Source: Gordonia asplenii
GTDB lineage: Bacteria > Actinomycetota > Actinomycetes > Mycobacteriales > Mycobacteriaceae
NCBI RefSeq assembly: GCF_012933505.1
Contig: NZ_JABBNB010000011.1
Span: forward strand, 1 to 64,000
Direction of reading: 5' to 3'
DNA: 64,000 bases
Within the stretch, counting starts at the first letter, position 1. Each line of letters starts with the position of its first letter. Shown here piece after piece: positions 7,778 through 17,211 of the stretch. A program made the position numbers and the translations under genes. The notes under the pieces were generated by a model that had not been told where the DNA came from, did no database searches, and saw only the letters and a program-made list of their open reading frames with translations.

Positions 7778-8555
7778 TTTCGCGGTGGTCGCGATCGCGT
7801 CCGCGCTGGTCCTGACGGTCGTGCAGGCGGTGACCTTCGGGATCGGACGTCGTATCGGCCGGTACAACGTAGTCGACGTCGCATGGGGCGTGGGGTTGGC
7901 GGCCGTCGCGGTTGTGGCGCCTGTCGTCGGCGGCGGTGATCCGGCGCGCTCGACCGCGCTGGCGCTCATCGTCGTGGTCTGGGGACTGCGGTTGTCCTGG
8001 CACATGTGGCGCAAGAGCGCAGGCGCGGGCGAGGATCCCCGATACGTCGAGATGTTGGAGCGGCGGGGCGGGAATCGGGTGGTGACTGTGATCACCCGGA
8101 TCTTTCTCACGCAGGCGATCGCACAGTGGGTCATCTCGTTGCCGGTTCAGGTATCCGCGGTCGGCGGGCCGGTGCGCGGCGCGGGGTGGTGGCTGATCGT
8201 CGTGGGAGTGGTGCTGGCAGTCGTCGGAGTGGTCTTCGAGGCCGTCGGCGACGCACAGTTGCGCAGGTTCAAAGCCGATGCGGCCAACCGCGGCAAGATC
8301 ATGGATCGAGGTCTGTGGTCGTGGACACGCCACCCGAATTACTTCGGCGACGCGTGCGTATGGTGGGGTGTCTATGTCGTGGCCGCAGCGCAGTGGCCGG
8401 GCGTACTCACCATTGTGTCTCCGGTGGCGATGACGTATTTCCTCGTCTATGCCACCGGCGCCCGGCTTCTCGAACGGCACATGGCGCGGCGTCCCGGTTA
8501 CGCCGACTATCGGCGACGCACCAGCTTCTTCGTGCCCTGGCCGCCGAAGGTCTGA
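7770..8555 (+). CDS. DUF1295 membrane protein (steroid-reductase-like fold)
   Basis: The protein has 261 residues and is hydrophobic, with about six to seven membrane segments. It ends in the conserved DUF1295/isoprenylcysteine-methyltransferase-like pattern GLWSWTRHPNYFGDACVWWG and YRRRTSFFVPWPPK. Members resemble 3-oxo-5-alpha-steroid 4-dehydrogenases and are presumed NADPH-dependent reductases of lipid double bonds. It overlaps the CFA gene by 8 nt. The M. tuberculosis counterpart is Rv0446c, immediately before sigK. A reductase acting on methylated acyl chains made by the upstream enzymes is the natural hypothesis. Confidence 0.85.
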   Translation: MGDFAVVAIASALVLTVVQAVTFGIGRRIGRYNVVDVAWGVGLAAVAVVAPVVGGGDPARSTALALIVVVWGLRLSWHMWRKSAGAGEDPRYVEMLERRGGNRVVTVITRIFLTQAIAQWVISLPVQVSAVGGPVRGAGWWLIVVGVVLAVVGVVFEAVGDAQLRRFKADAANRGKIMDRGLWSWTRHPNYFGDACVWWGVYVVAAAQWPGVLTIVSPVAMTYFLVYATGARLLERHMARRPGYADYRRRTSFFVPWPPKV

Positions 8556-8601
8556 CATGATTGCCACCAGCGGCGCCCCGAGAACCCCGGAGAGGACAGG
8601 C

Positions 8602-9180
8602 ATGGATGAGCCGGCCCCGGCCGATACGCCGACGCTGGCACGGTTGCTCGTCCGGGTCGGCAATGGTGACGCCGACGCGTTCAGCGAGTTCTACCGTCAC
8701 ACCTCGGCGCGGACCTACGGTCTGATTCTGCGCGTGCTGCGCGACGGTGGGTACAGCGAAGAGGTCCTGCAGGAGGTCTACCTCGACGTATGGCGTTCGG
8801 CGCGCTCATACGACTCGTCAACCGGATCGGCGATCGCCTGGCTGCTCACCATCGCGCACCGGCGGTCGGTCGACCGGGTGCGCAGCGAACAGTCGGCGAG
8901 CACCCGTGACGCCAAGTATTCGGTGTCCACGTATGTGCCGCCGCGCGACGACGTCGCCGATTCGGTGGTGCGGCGCTCCGAGTCCGCCGGGGTCGTCGAC
9001 TGCCTGGACACTCTGACGTCGGCGCAACGGGTGGCGGTCGAGTCGGCCTACTACGGCGGGCGGACCTATCGCGAAGTCGCCGACGATCTCGGCCTGAGTC
9101 TGCCGTCGGTCAAGGCACGCATCCGCGACGGCCTGCGACGGCTGCGCGACTGTGTAACGGAGGTGAACGACGATGTCTGA
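8602..9180 (+). CDS. sigK: ECF RNA polymerase sigma factor SigK
   Basis: The protein has 192 residues. Region 2 carries AFSEFYRHTSARTYGLILRV and DVWRSARSYDSSTGSAIAWL; region 4 carries YYGGRTYREVADDLGLSLPSVKARIRDGLRRL. The sequence closely follows mycobacterial SigK, and the gene order around it is the same. I chose 8602 because GGAGAGGACA lies just upstream and the length matches the family; an in-frame ATG at 8557 would add 15 unconserved residues. SigK recruits RNA polymerase to CCATCC/CCGAAT promoters and should activate its own operon. It is held inactive by the membrane anti-sigma factor encoded next. Confidence 0.92.
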   Translation: MDEPAPADTPTLARLLVRVGNGDADAFSEFYRHTSARTYGLILRVLRDGGYSEEVLQEVYLDVWRSARSYDSSTGSAIAWLLTIAHRRSVDRVRSEQSASTRDAKYSVSTYVPPRDDVADSVVRRSESAGVVDCLDTLTSAQRVAVESAYYGGRTYREVADDLGLSLPSVKARIRDGLRRLRDCVTEVNDDV

Positions 9181-9901
9181 GTTGACCTCCGAACAGCTCC
9201 TCGACCTCGCCGAGGTGTTCGCGCTCGACGCGCTCGACGACGACGAGCGACGAGACGTGGTGGCTGCACTGGCGTCGGCGCCGCCCGCGGTGCGTCGCCG
9301 ATTCGAGTCGGTCGTCGCCGAGGTGCGTCAGACGCTCGCCGAGCACTCGACCGTCGACGCTGTCGAGCCACCCGCACACGTACACGACGCGCTGATGGAC
9401 CAGGTCTCACCGTCTGACGGCACCGACGAGGTGCGTTCGATCGCGACGCGGCGCAGGCGCCTGTGGCTGGCCGTCGCCGCCGCTGCCGCTGCGGTGATCG
9501 TCGCGGTCGTCGGTGTCGGCGTCGCGACCCAGTTCCGTCAGCCACCGGCACCGTCGGCCGCCGATCAACTGCTCACCGCCGCCGACCTTCAGTCGTCGTC
9601 GGCGGCGGTGCCCGGCGGCGGCAGCATGACCGTGCTGTACTCACGCAAGGTCGACGCCGGAGTCGTGATCCTCAACGGCGTCGCCGCACCCGCCAGCGCC
9701 ACCGCCTATCAGATGTGGCAGGTCCCCGACGCCGGGCGGCCGAGGTCCCTTGGCGTGATGGGTGCCGCGGACATCGGGCCGTCGACGCGGGTGCCGCTGC
9801 AGCACGTCGACGGCACGTCGTCGATCGCGGTCAGCGTCGAACCGCCCGGCGGGTCGTCCGCCCCGACCCGCATCGTCGTGTCGGTGCCGCTGCGAGGGTG
9901 A
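9173..9901 (+). CDS. rskA: Anti-sigma-K factor RskA
   Basis: The protein has 242 residues, with a cytoplasmic N-terminal anti-sigma domain (about 1-80; LLDLAEVFALDALDDDERRDV), one membrane helix (about 97-119, LWLAVAAAAAAVIVAVVGVGV) and an extracytoplasmic RskA domain with the conserved AYQMWQVPD motif. It binds SigK and releases it after regulated proteolysis of the membrane segment. The start overlaps sigK by 8 nt, so synthesis is coupled. In the M. tuberculosis complex RskA controls SigK output; the signal sensed is unknown. Confidence 0.92.
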   Translation: MSELTSEQLLDLAEVFALDALDDDERRDVVAALASAPPAVRRRFESVVAEVRQTLAEHSTVDAVEPPAHVHDALMDQVSPSDGTDEVRSIATRRRRLWLAVAAAAAAVIVAVVGVGVATQFRQPPAPSAADQLLTAADLQSSSAAVPGGGSMTVLYSRKVDAGVVILNGVAAPASATAYQMWQVPDAGRPRSLGVMGAADIGPSTRVPLQHVDGTSSIAVSVEPPGGSSAPTRIVVSVPLRG

Positions 9902-9905
9902 GCTG

Positions 9906-11285
9906 ATGAGTCGGCCGGCCATCGTGTGGTTCCGCCGAGACCTACGACTCACCGACCTGCCGACGTTGCTGGCGGCAGCCGACTGCGCCGACGACGCGAT
10001 CGCCGTCTTCGTGCTCGACGACGCGTTGCTGCGCCCCTCGGGAAACCCCCGGCTGGCGTTCCTGGCCGGATGTCTGCGCGCGCTGAACGACGACTTGTCG
10101 GGGCGGCTGCTGGTGCTACGCGGTGCACCCGAATCGGTGTTGCCCGCACTTGTGCGCGACGTCGGGGCACAGTCGGTGCACGTCAGCGCGGATTTCGGCC
10201 CGTACGGAACGCGACGCGACGACGCCGTTCGGGCGGCCCTGCAGGCGGACTCGGTGCCGCTGATCGCGACGGGTTCTCCGTACGCGGTGTCTCCCGGCCG
10301 GATTCTCAACAAGGCCGGCGAGCCGTATCGGGTGTTCACCGCCTATCGTCGCTCCTGGCTCGATCACGGTTGGCATACTCCCGCGCAGACCAGTGCGCGC
10401 ACGCTCACCTGGCTGGATGCCGACACGTCGGCACGTCGGGTCGACCTCGATACCGCCTTCGACCTGCCCGCTCTCGGTCCACGACTACCCGACGCAGGCG
10501 AGGCCGCAGCACTTCGACGCTGGCGCGAGTACCGCGACGACGACCTCGACAGCTACGACAGCCTGCGCGACCGCCCGGACGCGGACGCGACGACCCGCTT
10601 GTCCCCCTATCTCAAGTTCGGCTGCATCCACCCGCGAACGATGCTGCACGACATGCGCTCGCGCACCGACGTCGACGCGCGGACTCTGCGCAGTGAACTC
10701 GCGTGGCGGGACTTCTACGCCGACGTCCTGCATCATCGCCCGGAGACCGCCCGCCGCAATTACAACCCCAAGTTCGACGCACTGGTGCACGACAGCGGCC
10801 CCGGCGCACGAGCGGCGTTCGAGGCGTGGCAGACCGGCCGGACCGGCTACCCCATCGTCGACGCCGGGATGCGTCAGCTGCTGGCCGAGGCCTGGATGCA
10901 CAACCGGGTACGGATGATCGTCGCGTCGTTTCTCACCAAGGACCTGCACCTGCCCTGGTGGTGGGGCGCACGACATTTCATGACGCATCTCGTCGACGGC
11001 GATCTCGCGTCGAATCAGCATGGCTGGCAATGGACTGCGGGCACCGGAACCGACGCCGCGCCCTACTTCCGGATCTTCAACCCGGTCGCCCAGGGCGAGC
11101 GATTCGACCCGTCCGGCGACTACGTCCGCAGATGGATACCCGAGTTGCGCCACATCGACGGCAAGGCGGTACACCGTCCGTGGACGCAGGGCGCGCTGTT
11201 CGACGAGGCCGCCGGATATCCGCAGCCCATCGTCGACCATGCGACGCAACGTCGTACGGCACTTGAGCGCTACGGCGCGCTGTAG
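9906..11285 (+). CDS. phr: Deoxyribodipyrimidine photolyase
   Basis: The protein has 459 residues. The N-terminal alpha/beta antenna domain starts IVWFRRDLRLTDLPTL, and the C-terminal FAD domain carries TGYPIVDAGMRQL, WMHNRVRMIVASFLTKDL and NQHGWQWTAGTGTDAAPYFRIFNP, the class I photolyase signature. It repairs cyclobutane pyrimidine dimers using blue light with FADH-. The ATG lies 5 nt after the rskA stop, preceded by GAGGGTGAG, which makes it the last gene of the SigK operon. M. tuberculosis lacks this gene at the locus. Its presence ties the operon to light or photo-oxidative stress. Confidence 0.92.
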   Translation: MSRPAIVWFRRDLRLTDLPTLLAAADCADDAIAVFVLDDALLRPSGNPRLAFLAGCLRALNDDLSGRLLVLRGAPESVLPALVRDVGAQSVHVSADFGPYGTRRDDAVRAALQADSVPLIATGSPYAVSPGRILNKAGEPYRVFTAYRRSWLDHGWHTPAQTSARTLTWLDADTSARRVDLDTAFDLPALGPRLPDAGEAAALRRWREYRDDDLDSYDSLRDRPDADATTRLSPYLKFGCIHPRTMLHDMRSRTDVDARTLRSELAWRDFYADVLHHRPETARRNYNPKFDALVHDSGPGARAAFEAWQTGRTGYPIVDAGMRQLLAEAWMHNRVRMIVASFLTKDLHLPWWWGARHFMTHLVDGDLASNQHGWQWTAGTGTDAAPYFRIFNPVAQGERFDPSGDYVRRWIPELRHIDGKAVHRPWTQGALFDEAAGYPQPIVDHATQRRTALERYGAL

Positions 11286-11334
11286 CCTCGCGGGACGACT
11301 CTCGCTCGGGCGTCGTGACCGACCCCAACCCGTC

Positions 11335-11844
11335 GGTTCAGCGAGGCGAAGCCGAGCCCAGGCCGACCGAGCAGTACCCCCGGCCCCCGCCGGTTGAGCG
11401 AGGCGAAGCCGAGTCGAAACCACTGTGACACTACGGATTTCAGCGTGACCACGACGACCGTGGCATACGGTACCAGCCGAAGGATCACCAAGGTTTCGAC
11501 TCGCTGCGCTCGCTCAACCAGCGAAGGGGATCGACAGACGAAGCAACCCCCGCCGGTCGAGCGAGACGAAGCCGAGCTCGGCCTGGGATTTGCACCGCGC
11601 ATCCTGGCTTCTCACTGCGGTGGTTCCTTCGCGCAGCGTTCGTCGAACACTTACGGCGGTAATCCGCAAACACGGCGGTAGCTACCTGCCGCGGGAGGAG
11701 ATTGCTGCCGTGGGCGCCGGCGACCTGCTCGTCTGCGCCTTTCGGAACTCGGAACCACCCTCGCGCGACACGCCCGAATCGACACCATCCACTGACGAAA
11801 TCGATTGTGCTGCAGCAGTTTCGACGCGCTACGCTCACTCAACC
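11335..11844. repeat. Gene-free spacer with five dispersed-repeat copies
   Basis: The 620-nt gap between the photolyase and the LigD-Pol gene contains copies of the GGTTGAG...TCGAAACC family at about 11335-11358 (partial), 11392-11421, 11492-11519 (reverse), 11554-11580 (degenerate) and 11819-11844 (reverse, diverged). I see no gene here; in-frame sequence upstream of 11908 is low-complexity and not conserved in appearance. Confidence 0.75.
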
Positions 11845-11907
11845 GGCGACAGGGCCCGGACCCGGAATCATCGGTGTATCCGGGTCTGGGCGGCTAAGCT
11901 CGACGTC

Positions 11908-12861
11908 GTGGCCAACAACGGCGAGGCAGTCGACATCGAGGTGGCCGGTCGGACGATACGCGTTTCCAGCCCCGACCGGATCTACTTTCCCGAGCGCGGC
12001 GAGACCAAACTCGACCTGGTGAACTACTACCTGTCGGTCGGCGACGGGATCGTGCGGGCCCTGCGGGACCGGCCGTGCATGCTGCACCGATTCCCGAAAG
12101 GTGTCGCCGAGAAGAAGGTACATCAGAAGCGCGTGCCATCCGGTGCCCCCGACTGGCTGGAGACAGTCGAGATCTACTTCCCACGCTACGGTCGCACCGC
12201 CGACGAGCTCTGCGTCACCGAGCTGGGCAGCGTCATCTGGGCGGTACAGATGTCGACGGTCGAGTTCCATCCGTGGAATTCGCGACGATTCGACCCCGAA
12301 GTTCCCGACGAGTGGCGCATCGACCTCGACCCGATGCCCGACTGCCCGTTCAGCCGCATTCAGCGGGTGGCGCATGTGGTGCACGAAATCCTCGATGAAC
12401 TCGGGATGGAGGGCTTCCCGAAGACGTCGGGCGGCCGCGGTCTGCACATCTACGTGCGGATCGCGCCCGAGTGGGGATTTCCGCAGGTCCGACGCGCGGC
12501 CCTCGCGTTCGCACGCGAGGTGGAGCGGCGGGCGCCGTCGGAGGTCACCACCACGTGGTGGCGCAAGGATCGCGATCCCGCCGCGGTATTCGTCGACTTC
12601 AATCAGAACACCCGCGATCACACGATGGCGTCGGCGTACTCCGTGCGTGGCAACCCGCGGGCCACGGTGTCGGCGCCGGTCGCCTGGACCGAGATCGACG
12701 ACGTCGCGCCCGACGACTTCACCATCGCCACCATGCCCGCCCGCTACGCCGAGCTCGGGGATCTGCACGCAACCATCGACGACGTCGCCTACCGTCTCGA
12801 CACACTGCTGGAGTGGGCCGACCGTGACGACCTGCCAGAGGACGGCGAGGACGGCGATTAG
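11908..12861 (+). CDS. Stand-alone LigD-type primase-polymerase domain protein
   Basis: The protein has 317 residues and consists of the archaeo-eukaryotic primase-like Pol domain found at the N-terminus of LigD. Visible hallmarks are CMLHRFPKGV, FHPWNSR, the metal-binding pair in RIDLDPMP (Asp139 and Asp141), KTSGGRGLHIYV and VFVDFNQNTRDHTMASAYSVR. Such proteins add ribo- or deoxynucleotides at DNA ends, fill gaps and can support non-homologous end joining; mycobacteria carry several stand-alone copies. There is no ligase or nuclease domain. The GTG at 11908 is chosen because sequence before it is unrelated to the family. It appears monocistronic. Confidence 0.9.
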   Translation: MANNGEAVDIEVAGRTIRVSSPDRIYFPERGETKLDLVNYYLSVGDGIVRALRDRPCMLHRFPKGVAEKKVHQKRVPSGAPDWLETVEIYFPRYGRTADELCVTELGSVIWAVQMSTVEFHPWNSRRFDPEVPDEWRIDLDPMPDCPFSRIQRVAHVVHEILDELGMEGFPKTSGGRGLHIYVRIAPEWGFPQVRRAALAFAREVERRAPSEVTTTWWRKDRDPAAVFVDFNQNTRDHTMASAYSVRGNPRATVSAPVAWTEIDDVAPDDFTIATMPARYAELGDLHATIDDVAYRLDTLLEWADRDDLPEDGEDGD

Positions 12862-12952
12862 GGTGCGTCTCGCCGGTGGGCGGGCGCTGGGGAATCGTTG
12901 TCCGGTGGTCGAACGTGGCGCCGGCGGCGGCTAGTAGGGTCTCCCGATTCTT

Positions 12953-13756
12953 CTAGAACGCGAACCGCTGCTTGTTCTCTTCGGACAGGGTCGCGAAATA
13001 GTCCGCCGACCCGGCGAAGCCGAGCCCGCTGAAGGAGCCGTCGGAAGGTACCGCGGGTTCGATCGGTTCGATGACCCGTTGCGCGGCAAGCAGATCCGCG
13101 ACGGTCTCGAACCGCGAGATGTCCCGCAGTTGAGACCAGGTAGGCGGCAATAGGAAACAGCGGCCGGCGGCCCAATCGTCAAGCGCGTCAGCCGCGTTGC
13201 GCCAGTAGGCCTCCTCCACTTCGGTGGTGCGATCGTCGGCGGATTGCCCGGCGGGCAGTGCGGCGAGGAAGAAGCGGGTGTCGTAGCGGCGCTTCTCGTT
13301 CTTCGGCGTAATCCAATGTGCGAGCGGCACAAGCAGATCCGTCCGCAATGTCAGATCGTTGTTCGCGAGGAACTCGGCCAGGGACAGGGTTCTGTCCTCC
13401 AGCAGGGCACGCTGGGGCGCCAGCGCGCCGACGTCGGGTTCCGATCCGTCGGTGTTGCTGACCAGCAACACCCCGCACTCCTCGTAGGTCTCCCGTACGG
13501 CGGCGCACACGAGCTTCTGCGCCGTCTCCTCAGTTGCGTTGAATTGTGTTGCCCACCAATCCTTTCCAGGACCGGTCCACGATACGTCGGCATCGCCGTC
13601 GCGCGGATCGACGCCACCGCCGGGGAACACGGTCATTCCGCCGGCAAAGGCCATCTGCTTGACCCGGCGCTGGAGAAACACCTCGATCCCCTGCGACCCG
13701 TCACGGACCAGCACGACCGTCGACGCATCCTTGAGCGGCACAACGTTTTCACTCAT
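12953..13756 (-). CDS. NUDIX hydrolase family protein
   Basis: The protein has 267 residues. The Nudix box is split by an insertion: FPGGGVDPRDGD comes early, and AAVRETYEECGVLL follows about 35 residues later, with the REx2EExG core intact. The long C-terminal part (HWITPKNEKRRYDTRFFLAALP) is typical of the actinobacterial subgroup related to NUDT19/CoA-diphosphatase-like proteins. It is likely to hydrolyse a nucleoside-diphosphate-linked compound such as an acyl-CoA or ADP-ribose derivative. The start could also be the ATG at 13792; I prefer MSENVV at 13756. Confidence 0.82.
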   Translation of the reverse strand: MSENVVPLKDASTVVLVRDGSQGIEVFLQRRVKQMAFAGGMTVFPGGGVDPRDGDADVSWTGPGKDWWATQFNATEETAQKLVCAAVRETYEECGVLLVSNTDGSEPDVGALAPQRALLEDRTLSLAEFLANNDLTLRTDLLVPLAHWITPKNEKRRYDTRFFLAALPAGQSADDRTTEVEEAYWRNAADALDDWAAGRCFLLPPTWSQLRDISRFETVADLLAAQRVIEPIEPAVPSDGSFSGLGFAGSADYFATLSEENKQRFAF

Positions 13757-13886
13757 GTGGCGAACGTTACCCGCCGACGTCGACGCCACCATCGCAGCCC
13801 CTGACTGATCGACCGCCGACCCGCGAGCTCACCGGCGTGAATATCGAGATCCGAGCGCACCCGACCGACGACGGATCAGCGACAGA

Positions 13887-15176
13887 TCAGCGACGCACGC
13901 CCAGCAGGTCGAACATCAGATATGCCGCCACCCGGGTGCCGAACGGAATCGCCGCCAGGTCCACCGCGTAGAACGGCGAATGCGGCGACGGCACCGGCGT
14001 TCCGTGCTCGCTCGCGTCGGTGAAGACTTTCTCGCTCGCCACCCCGACGAGCAGGTAGCCCACCCGGATCGACTCGTGCGGACCGACCAGTTCGTGGCAA
14101 TCCTCGGATCCGTTGACCGGCGGCGCCGCGGTGATCACGTGCTGCTCGTCGAGCAACGACGCCAGGTCGGCGCCCAGCTGAGTCACCAGTGCATCGTTGT
14201 TGACCAGCGGCGTCGACGACCCCTTCATCGTGTACTCGGGCAGGCGGTCGGCGGGCATGCCCGCGGCCGTCGCCGCGGAGTCCGAGATCCGCTTGATGCC
14301 GTCGATCATCGTCGTGCGCACCCCGGCGTCGAACCAGCGAATATTCGCTTTGACCAGCGCCGAATCGGGAATGGCATTGTTGGCGTTGCCGGCATGCACC
14401 GCACCGACGGTCAGCACCGCCGTCGCCGACGGCGAGATCATCCGGCTGACGATCGACTGATAGCCGACGATGGCCTCGGCCGCCATCAAGACGGGGTCCT
14501 TGCCGGCCTCCGGCATCGATCCGTGCGCGCCCACGCCGTGGAACTGGATGTCGATCTGGTCGGTGCCGGCCATCCGCGTGCCCGGCACCGCGAGCACGTA
14601 CCCCACCGGCGCGGGCATGGTGTGCAGCGCGACGAGGTCGTCGGGTACCGGGATCTGGTCGTACAGTCCGTCGGCGACCATCGCCCGGGCGCCTTCGATG
14701 GGTTCTTCGGCGGGTTGCCCGACGAGAATGGCTGTGCCCGACCACGACTCACGCAGGTCGACGAGCAGCTTGGCCAGACCGAGCATCCAGGTCACGTGCG
14801 CGTCGTGGCCGCACATGTGTCCGACCGGTACGGTCTTGCCGTCGTCGGAGGTGGTCGTGGCCGTACTCGCATACGGCAGCCCGGTCTTCTCTTCGATCGG
14901 CAGTGCGTCCATGTCGGCCCGATAGGCGACCGTCGGGCCGTCGCCGTTGCGCAGAATGGCCGCCACACCGGTCTGGGCGATACCGGTGTGCACCTCGAAC
15001 CCGAGTGACGTCAGCTGGTCGATCACGATTCCCGACGTTCGCGTCTCGTGAAAGCCGAGCTCGGGATGTCGGTGAAGGTCGACGAAGATGTCGGTGAGCC
15101 GCGTCGTGTCGGCGTCCACGGCCGAGTCGATGGCCTCGACGAGGTCGGCGGGCAGGGCGGTCGGTTGAGCGGACAT
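13887..15176 (-). CDS. M20-family amidohydrolase/peptidase
   Basis: The protein has 429 residues. Metal-binding motifs are YRADMDALPI, GHMCGHDAH (119-127, with the Cys of the IAA-amino-acid hydrolase subgroup), GQPAEEP and a late SPHSPFY histidine. The dimerisation domain contains GVGAHGSMP. These enzymes hydrolyse N-acyl or N-aminoacyl amide bonds, for example of hippurate-like compounds. GAAGGGA precedes the ATG at 15176. It lies 43 nt downstream of an ABC ATPase gene on the same strand, and the two are probably cotranscribed. The substrate is unknown. Confidence 0.88.
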   Translation of the reverse strand: MSAQPTALPADLVEAIDSAVDADTTRLTDIFVDLHRHPELGFHETRTSGIVIDQLTSLGFEVHTGIAQTGVAAILRNGDGPTVAYRADMDALPIEEKTGLPYASTATTTSDDGKTVPVGHMCGHDAHVTWMLGLAKLLVDLRESWSGTAILVGQPAEEPIEGARAMVADGLYDQIPVPDDLVALHTMPAPVGYVLAVPGTRMAGTDQIDIQFHGVGAHGSMPEAGKDPVLMAAEAIVGYQSIVSRMISPSATAVLTVGAVHAGNANNAIPDSALVKANIRWFDAGVRTTMIDGIKRISDSAATAAGMPADRLPEYTMKGSSTPLVNNDALVTQLGADLASLLDEQHVITAAPPVNGSEDCHELVGPHESIRVGYLLVGVASEKVFTDASEHGTPVPSPHSPFYAVDLAAIPFGTRVAAYLMFDLLGVRR

Positions 15177-15219
15177 CTTCGATTCCCTTCGGTGGTTACC
15201 TACGGTGCAGCTGTCGGTT

Positions 15220-16068
15220 CTAGGCGCGTCGATGGCCGCCGGCTCGACGTTGCCGCCGCGCGAAGAAGCGGCCGTCGATCCGGTCGAGCGCGATGCGCTG
15301 GCTGAACGCGGTCGAGAGATTCTCGGCGGTGAGCACCTCATCGAGCAGGCCCTGCGCGACGACCTGCCCCTCCGCGAGCAGCATCGCGTGGGTGAACCCC
15401 TCCGGAATCTCTTCGACGTGGTGGGTGATGAGCACTGTGGCCGGCGCGTCGGGGTCCTGAGCGAGCACGCCGAGCCGCTCCACGAGCTCTTCCCGCCCGC
15501 CGAGGTCGAGTCCCGCGGCGGGCTCGTCGAACAACAGCAGTTCGGGGTCGGTCATCAGCGCCCGCGCGATGAGGACACGTTTGCGTTCGCCCTCCGACAA
15601 CGTGCCGTAGCGCCGGTCGGCGAGGTGTTCGGCGCCCATCGACTCCAGCGTGTCGATGGCCTGCTCGCGATCCATCTCGTCGTAGCGTTCGCGCCACCGC
15701 CCGACGAGCGCATAGCCCGCCGAGATCACGACGTCGCTGACGATCTCGTCACGCGGAATCCGCGCGGCCAGCGCGGGCGAAGAGATTCCGATCCGCAGCG
15801 ACAGTTCACGCAATTCCGTTGTGCCCAACTGTTCGTCGAGCAGGCGTGCCGTCCCCGACGTCGGGTGCAGGCGTCCCGCGGCGATCGACAACAAGGTGGT
15901 CTTACCCGCGCCGTTCGGGCCCAGAATCACCCAGCGTTCATCGAGTTCCACCTGCCACGACACCGGCCCGAGCAGGGTCCGGCCGTCGCGCACGACGGTC
16001 ACGTCTCGCAGGTCGACGAGGAGGTCGGGATTGGACGCCGAGGAGTCAGCCGTAGTCACGGGGTCCAT
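15220..16068 (-). CDS. ABC transporter ATP-binding protein
   Basis: The protein has 282 residues. Walker A is GPNGAGKTT (50-58), the signature is LSEGE (157-161), Walker B with D-loop is LLLFDEPAAGLD (about 177-188), and a switch His occurs in TVLITHHVEEIPEGF. No membrane-spanning partner gene is adjacent, so the transporter or its substrate cannot be named; the ModF/YrhB-like group of cytoplasmic ATPases has similar motifs. The ATG at 16068 gives a normal N-terminus; an upstream ATG would add 20 Arg-rich residues. It is the first gene before the M20 amidohydrolase. Confidence 0.85.
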   Translation of the reverse strand: MDPVTTADSSASNPDLLVDLRDVTVVRDGRTLLGPVSWQVELDERWVILGPNGAGKTTLLSIAAGRLHPTSGTARLLDEQLGTTELRELSLRIGISSPALAARIPRDEIVSDVVISAGYALVGRWRERYDEMDREQAIDTLESMGAEHLADRRYGTLSEGERKRVLIARALMTDPELLLFDEPAAGLDLGGREELVERLGVLAQDPDAPATVLITHHVEEIPEGFTHAMLLAEGQVVAQGLLDEVLTAENLSTAFSQRIALDRIDGRFFARRQRRAGGHRRA

Positions 16069-16182
16069 AGTATGGGCCCGCTCACACCGCGGGCCGCACC
16101 GGCGGTCGTGTCGCAGCAGTCGTGTCACCGCACCGGCGCGGCGGGGGAATAGTTTCGGGCAGCGACGCCGTTGGTCTCGTAC

Positions 16183-17211
16183 GTGGCTTTACCTCTTTCA
16201 CTCCTCGACCTCGCGCCTGTCAACCTCGACGCGGGTGAGACTCTCGCCGACAGCATCAAGCAGAGCGTGGCGATGGCGCAGACCGCGGAATCCGTTGGTT
16301 ACCAACGTATCTGGTACGCGGAGCACCACAACATGCCGACCATCGCATCGGCGGCGCCCGCGGTGCTGACCGCGATTGTCGCCGCCCAGACGTCGACGAT
16401 CCGTCTCGGCGCGGGCGGCGTCATGCTGCCCAACCACGCACCGCTCACCATCGCCGAGCAGTTCACCACTCTCGCCGCCGCGCACCCCGGGCGCATCGAC
16501 TTGGGTCTCGGCCGCGCCCCCGGCACCGACCAGCAGACCTTCGCCGCCCTACGACGCAACGTCGCCTCCGCCGAGCGCTTCCCGAGCGACGTCGTCGAGC
16601 TGCAGGCTTACCTACGCGGTGAATCCCGCATCACCGGCGTGCAGTCACTGACCGGGCAGCCGACCGACGTCGAGCTCTACATCCTCGGGTCGTCGTTGTT
16701 CGGTGCCCAACTCGCCGCCCAGCTGGGCCTGCCGTATGCATTCGCGTCACACTTCGCGCCGCAAGCGCTCGAACAAGCGATTGCGCTCTACCGCAACGAG
16801 TTCCGACCGTCTGACGCCTTGGCCGAACCGTATCTCATCGCCGGCATGACCGCGATCGTCGCCGACGAAGGAGAAGTCGCCGAGGATCAACGACGCCGCG
16901 TCGTGCGCAGCCGCGTGCGCCGCCAACTTCCCGCCGGGCGCACCTATTCCGACGAGGAGATCGATGCGCTGCTGTCGACGCCCAACGGCGCCGCCATCGC
17001 CGACATGATGCGGTATTCAGCGGTCGGCACCCCCGACGTCGCGCGTGCCGCCGTCGACGAATTCGCCGAGTACACCGGGGCCGATGAACTGATCATCGCG
17101 CCCACCGCCCTCGACCGCGGCATCTGGCACAACACGGTGCGGGCGCTGGCACCCGACGCCCCGCCGTCGGCCTCATCGACCGGTCTCGACCGGGAACCCG
17201 CGGCGTCGTAG
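16183..17211 (+). CDS. LLM-class flavin-dependent oxidoreductase
   Basis: The protein has about 342 residues and belongs to the bacterial luciferase-like group (PLSLLDLAP start, [65 protein letters not shown]). These are FMN- or F420-using monooxygenases/dehydrogenases; EHHNMP is characteristic of the MsnO8/YhbW-like group. The substrate is unknown. I prefer GTG 16183 over TTG 16171 because PLSLLDLAP normally begins the protein. Its last 39 nt overlap the convergent ankyrin lipoprotein gene. Confidence 0.87.
   Translation: MALPLSLLDLAPVNLDAGETLADSIKQSVAMAQTAESVGYQRIWYAEHHNMPTIASAAPAVLTAIVAAQTSTIRLGAGGVMLPNHAPLTIAEQFTTLAAAHPGRIDLGLGRAPGTDQQTFAALRRNVASAERFPSDVVELQAYLRGESRITGVQSLTGQPTDVELYILGSSLFGAQLAAQLGLPYAFASHFAPQALEQAIALYRNEFRPSDALAEPYLIAGMTAIVADEGEVAEDQRRRVVRSRVRRQLPAGRTYSDEEIDALLSTPNGAAIADMMRYSAVGTPDVARAAVDEFAEYTGADELIIAPTALDRGIWHNTVRALAPDAPPSASSTGLDREPAAS

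Noticed and set aside
8557..8601. Earlier sigK start at 8557
   Set aside because: It would add 15 residues not seen in SigK proteins; 8602 has a good ribosome binding site and the family length.
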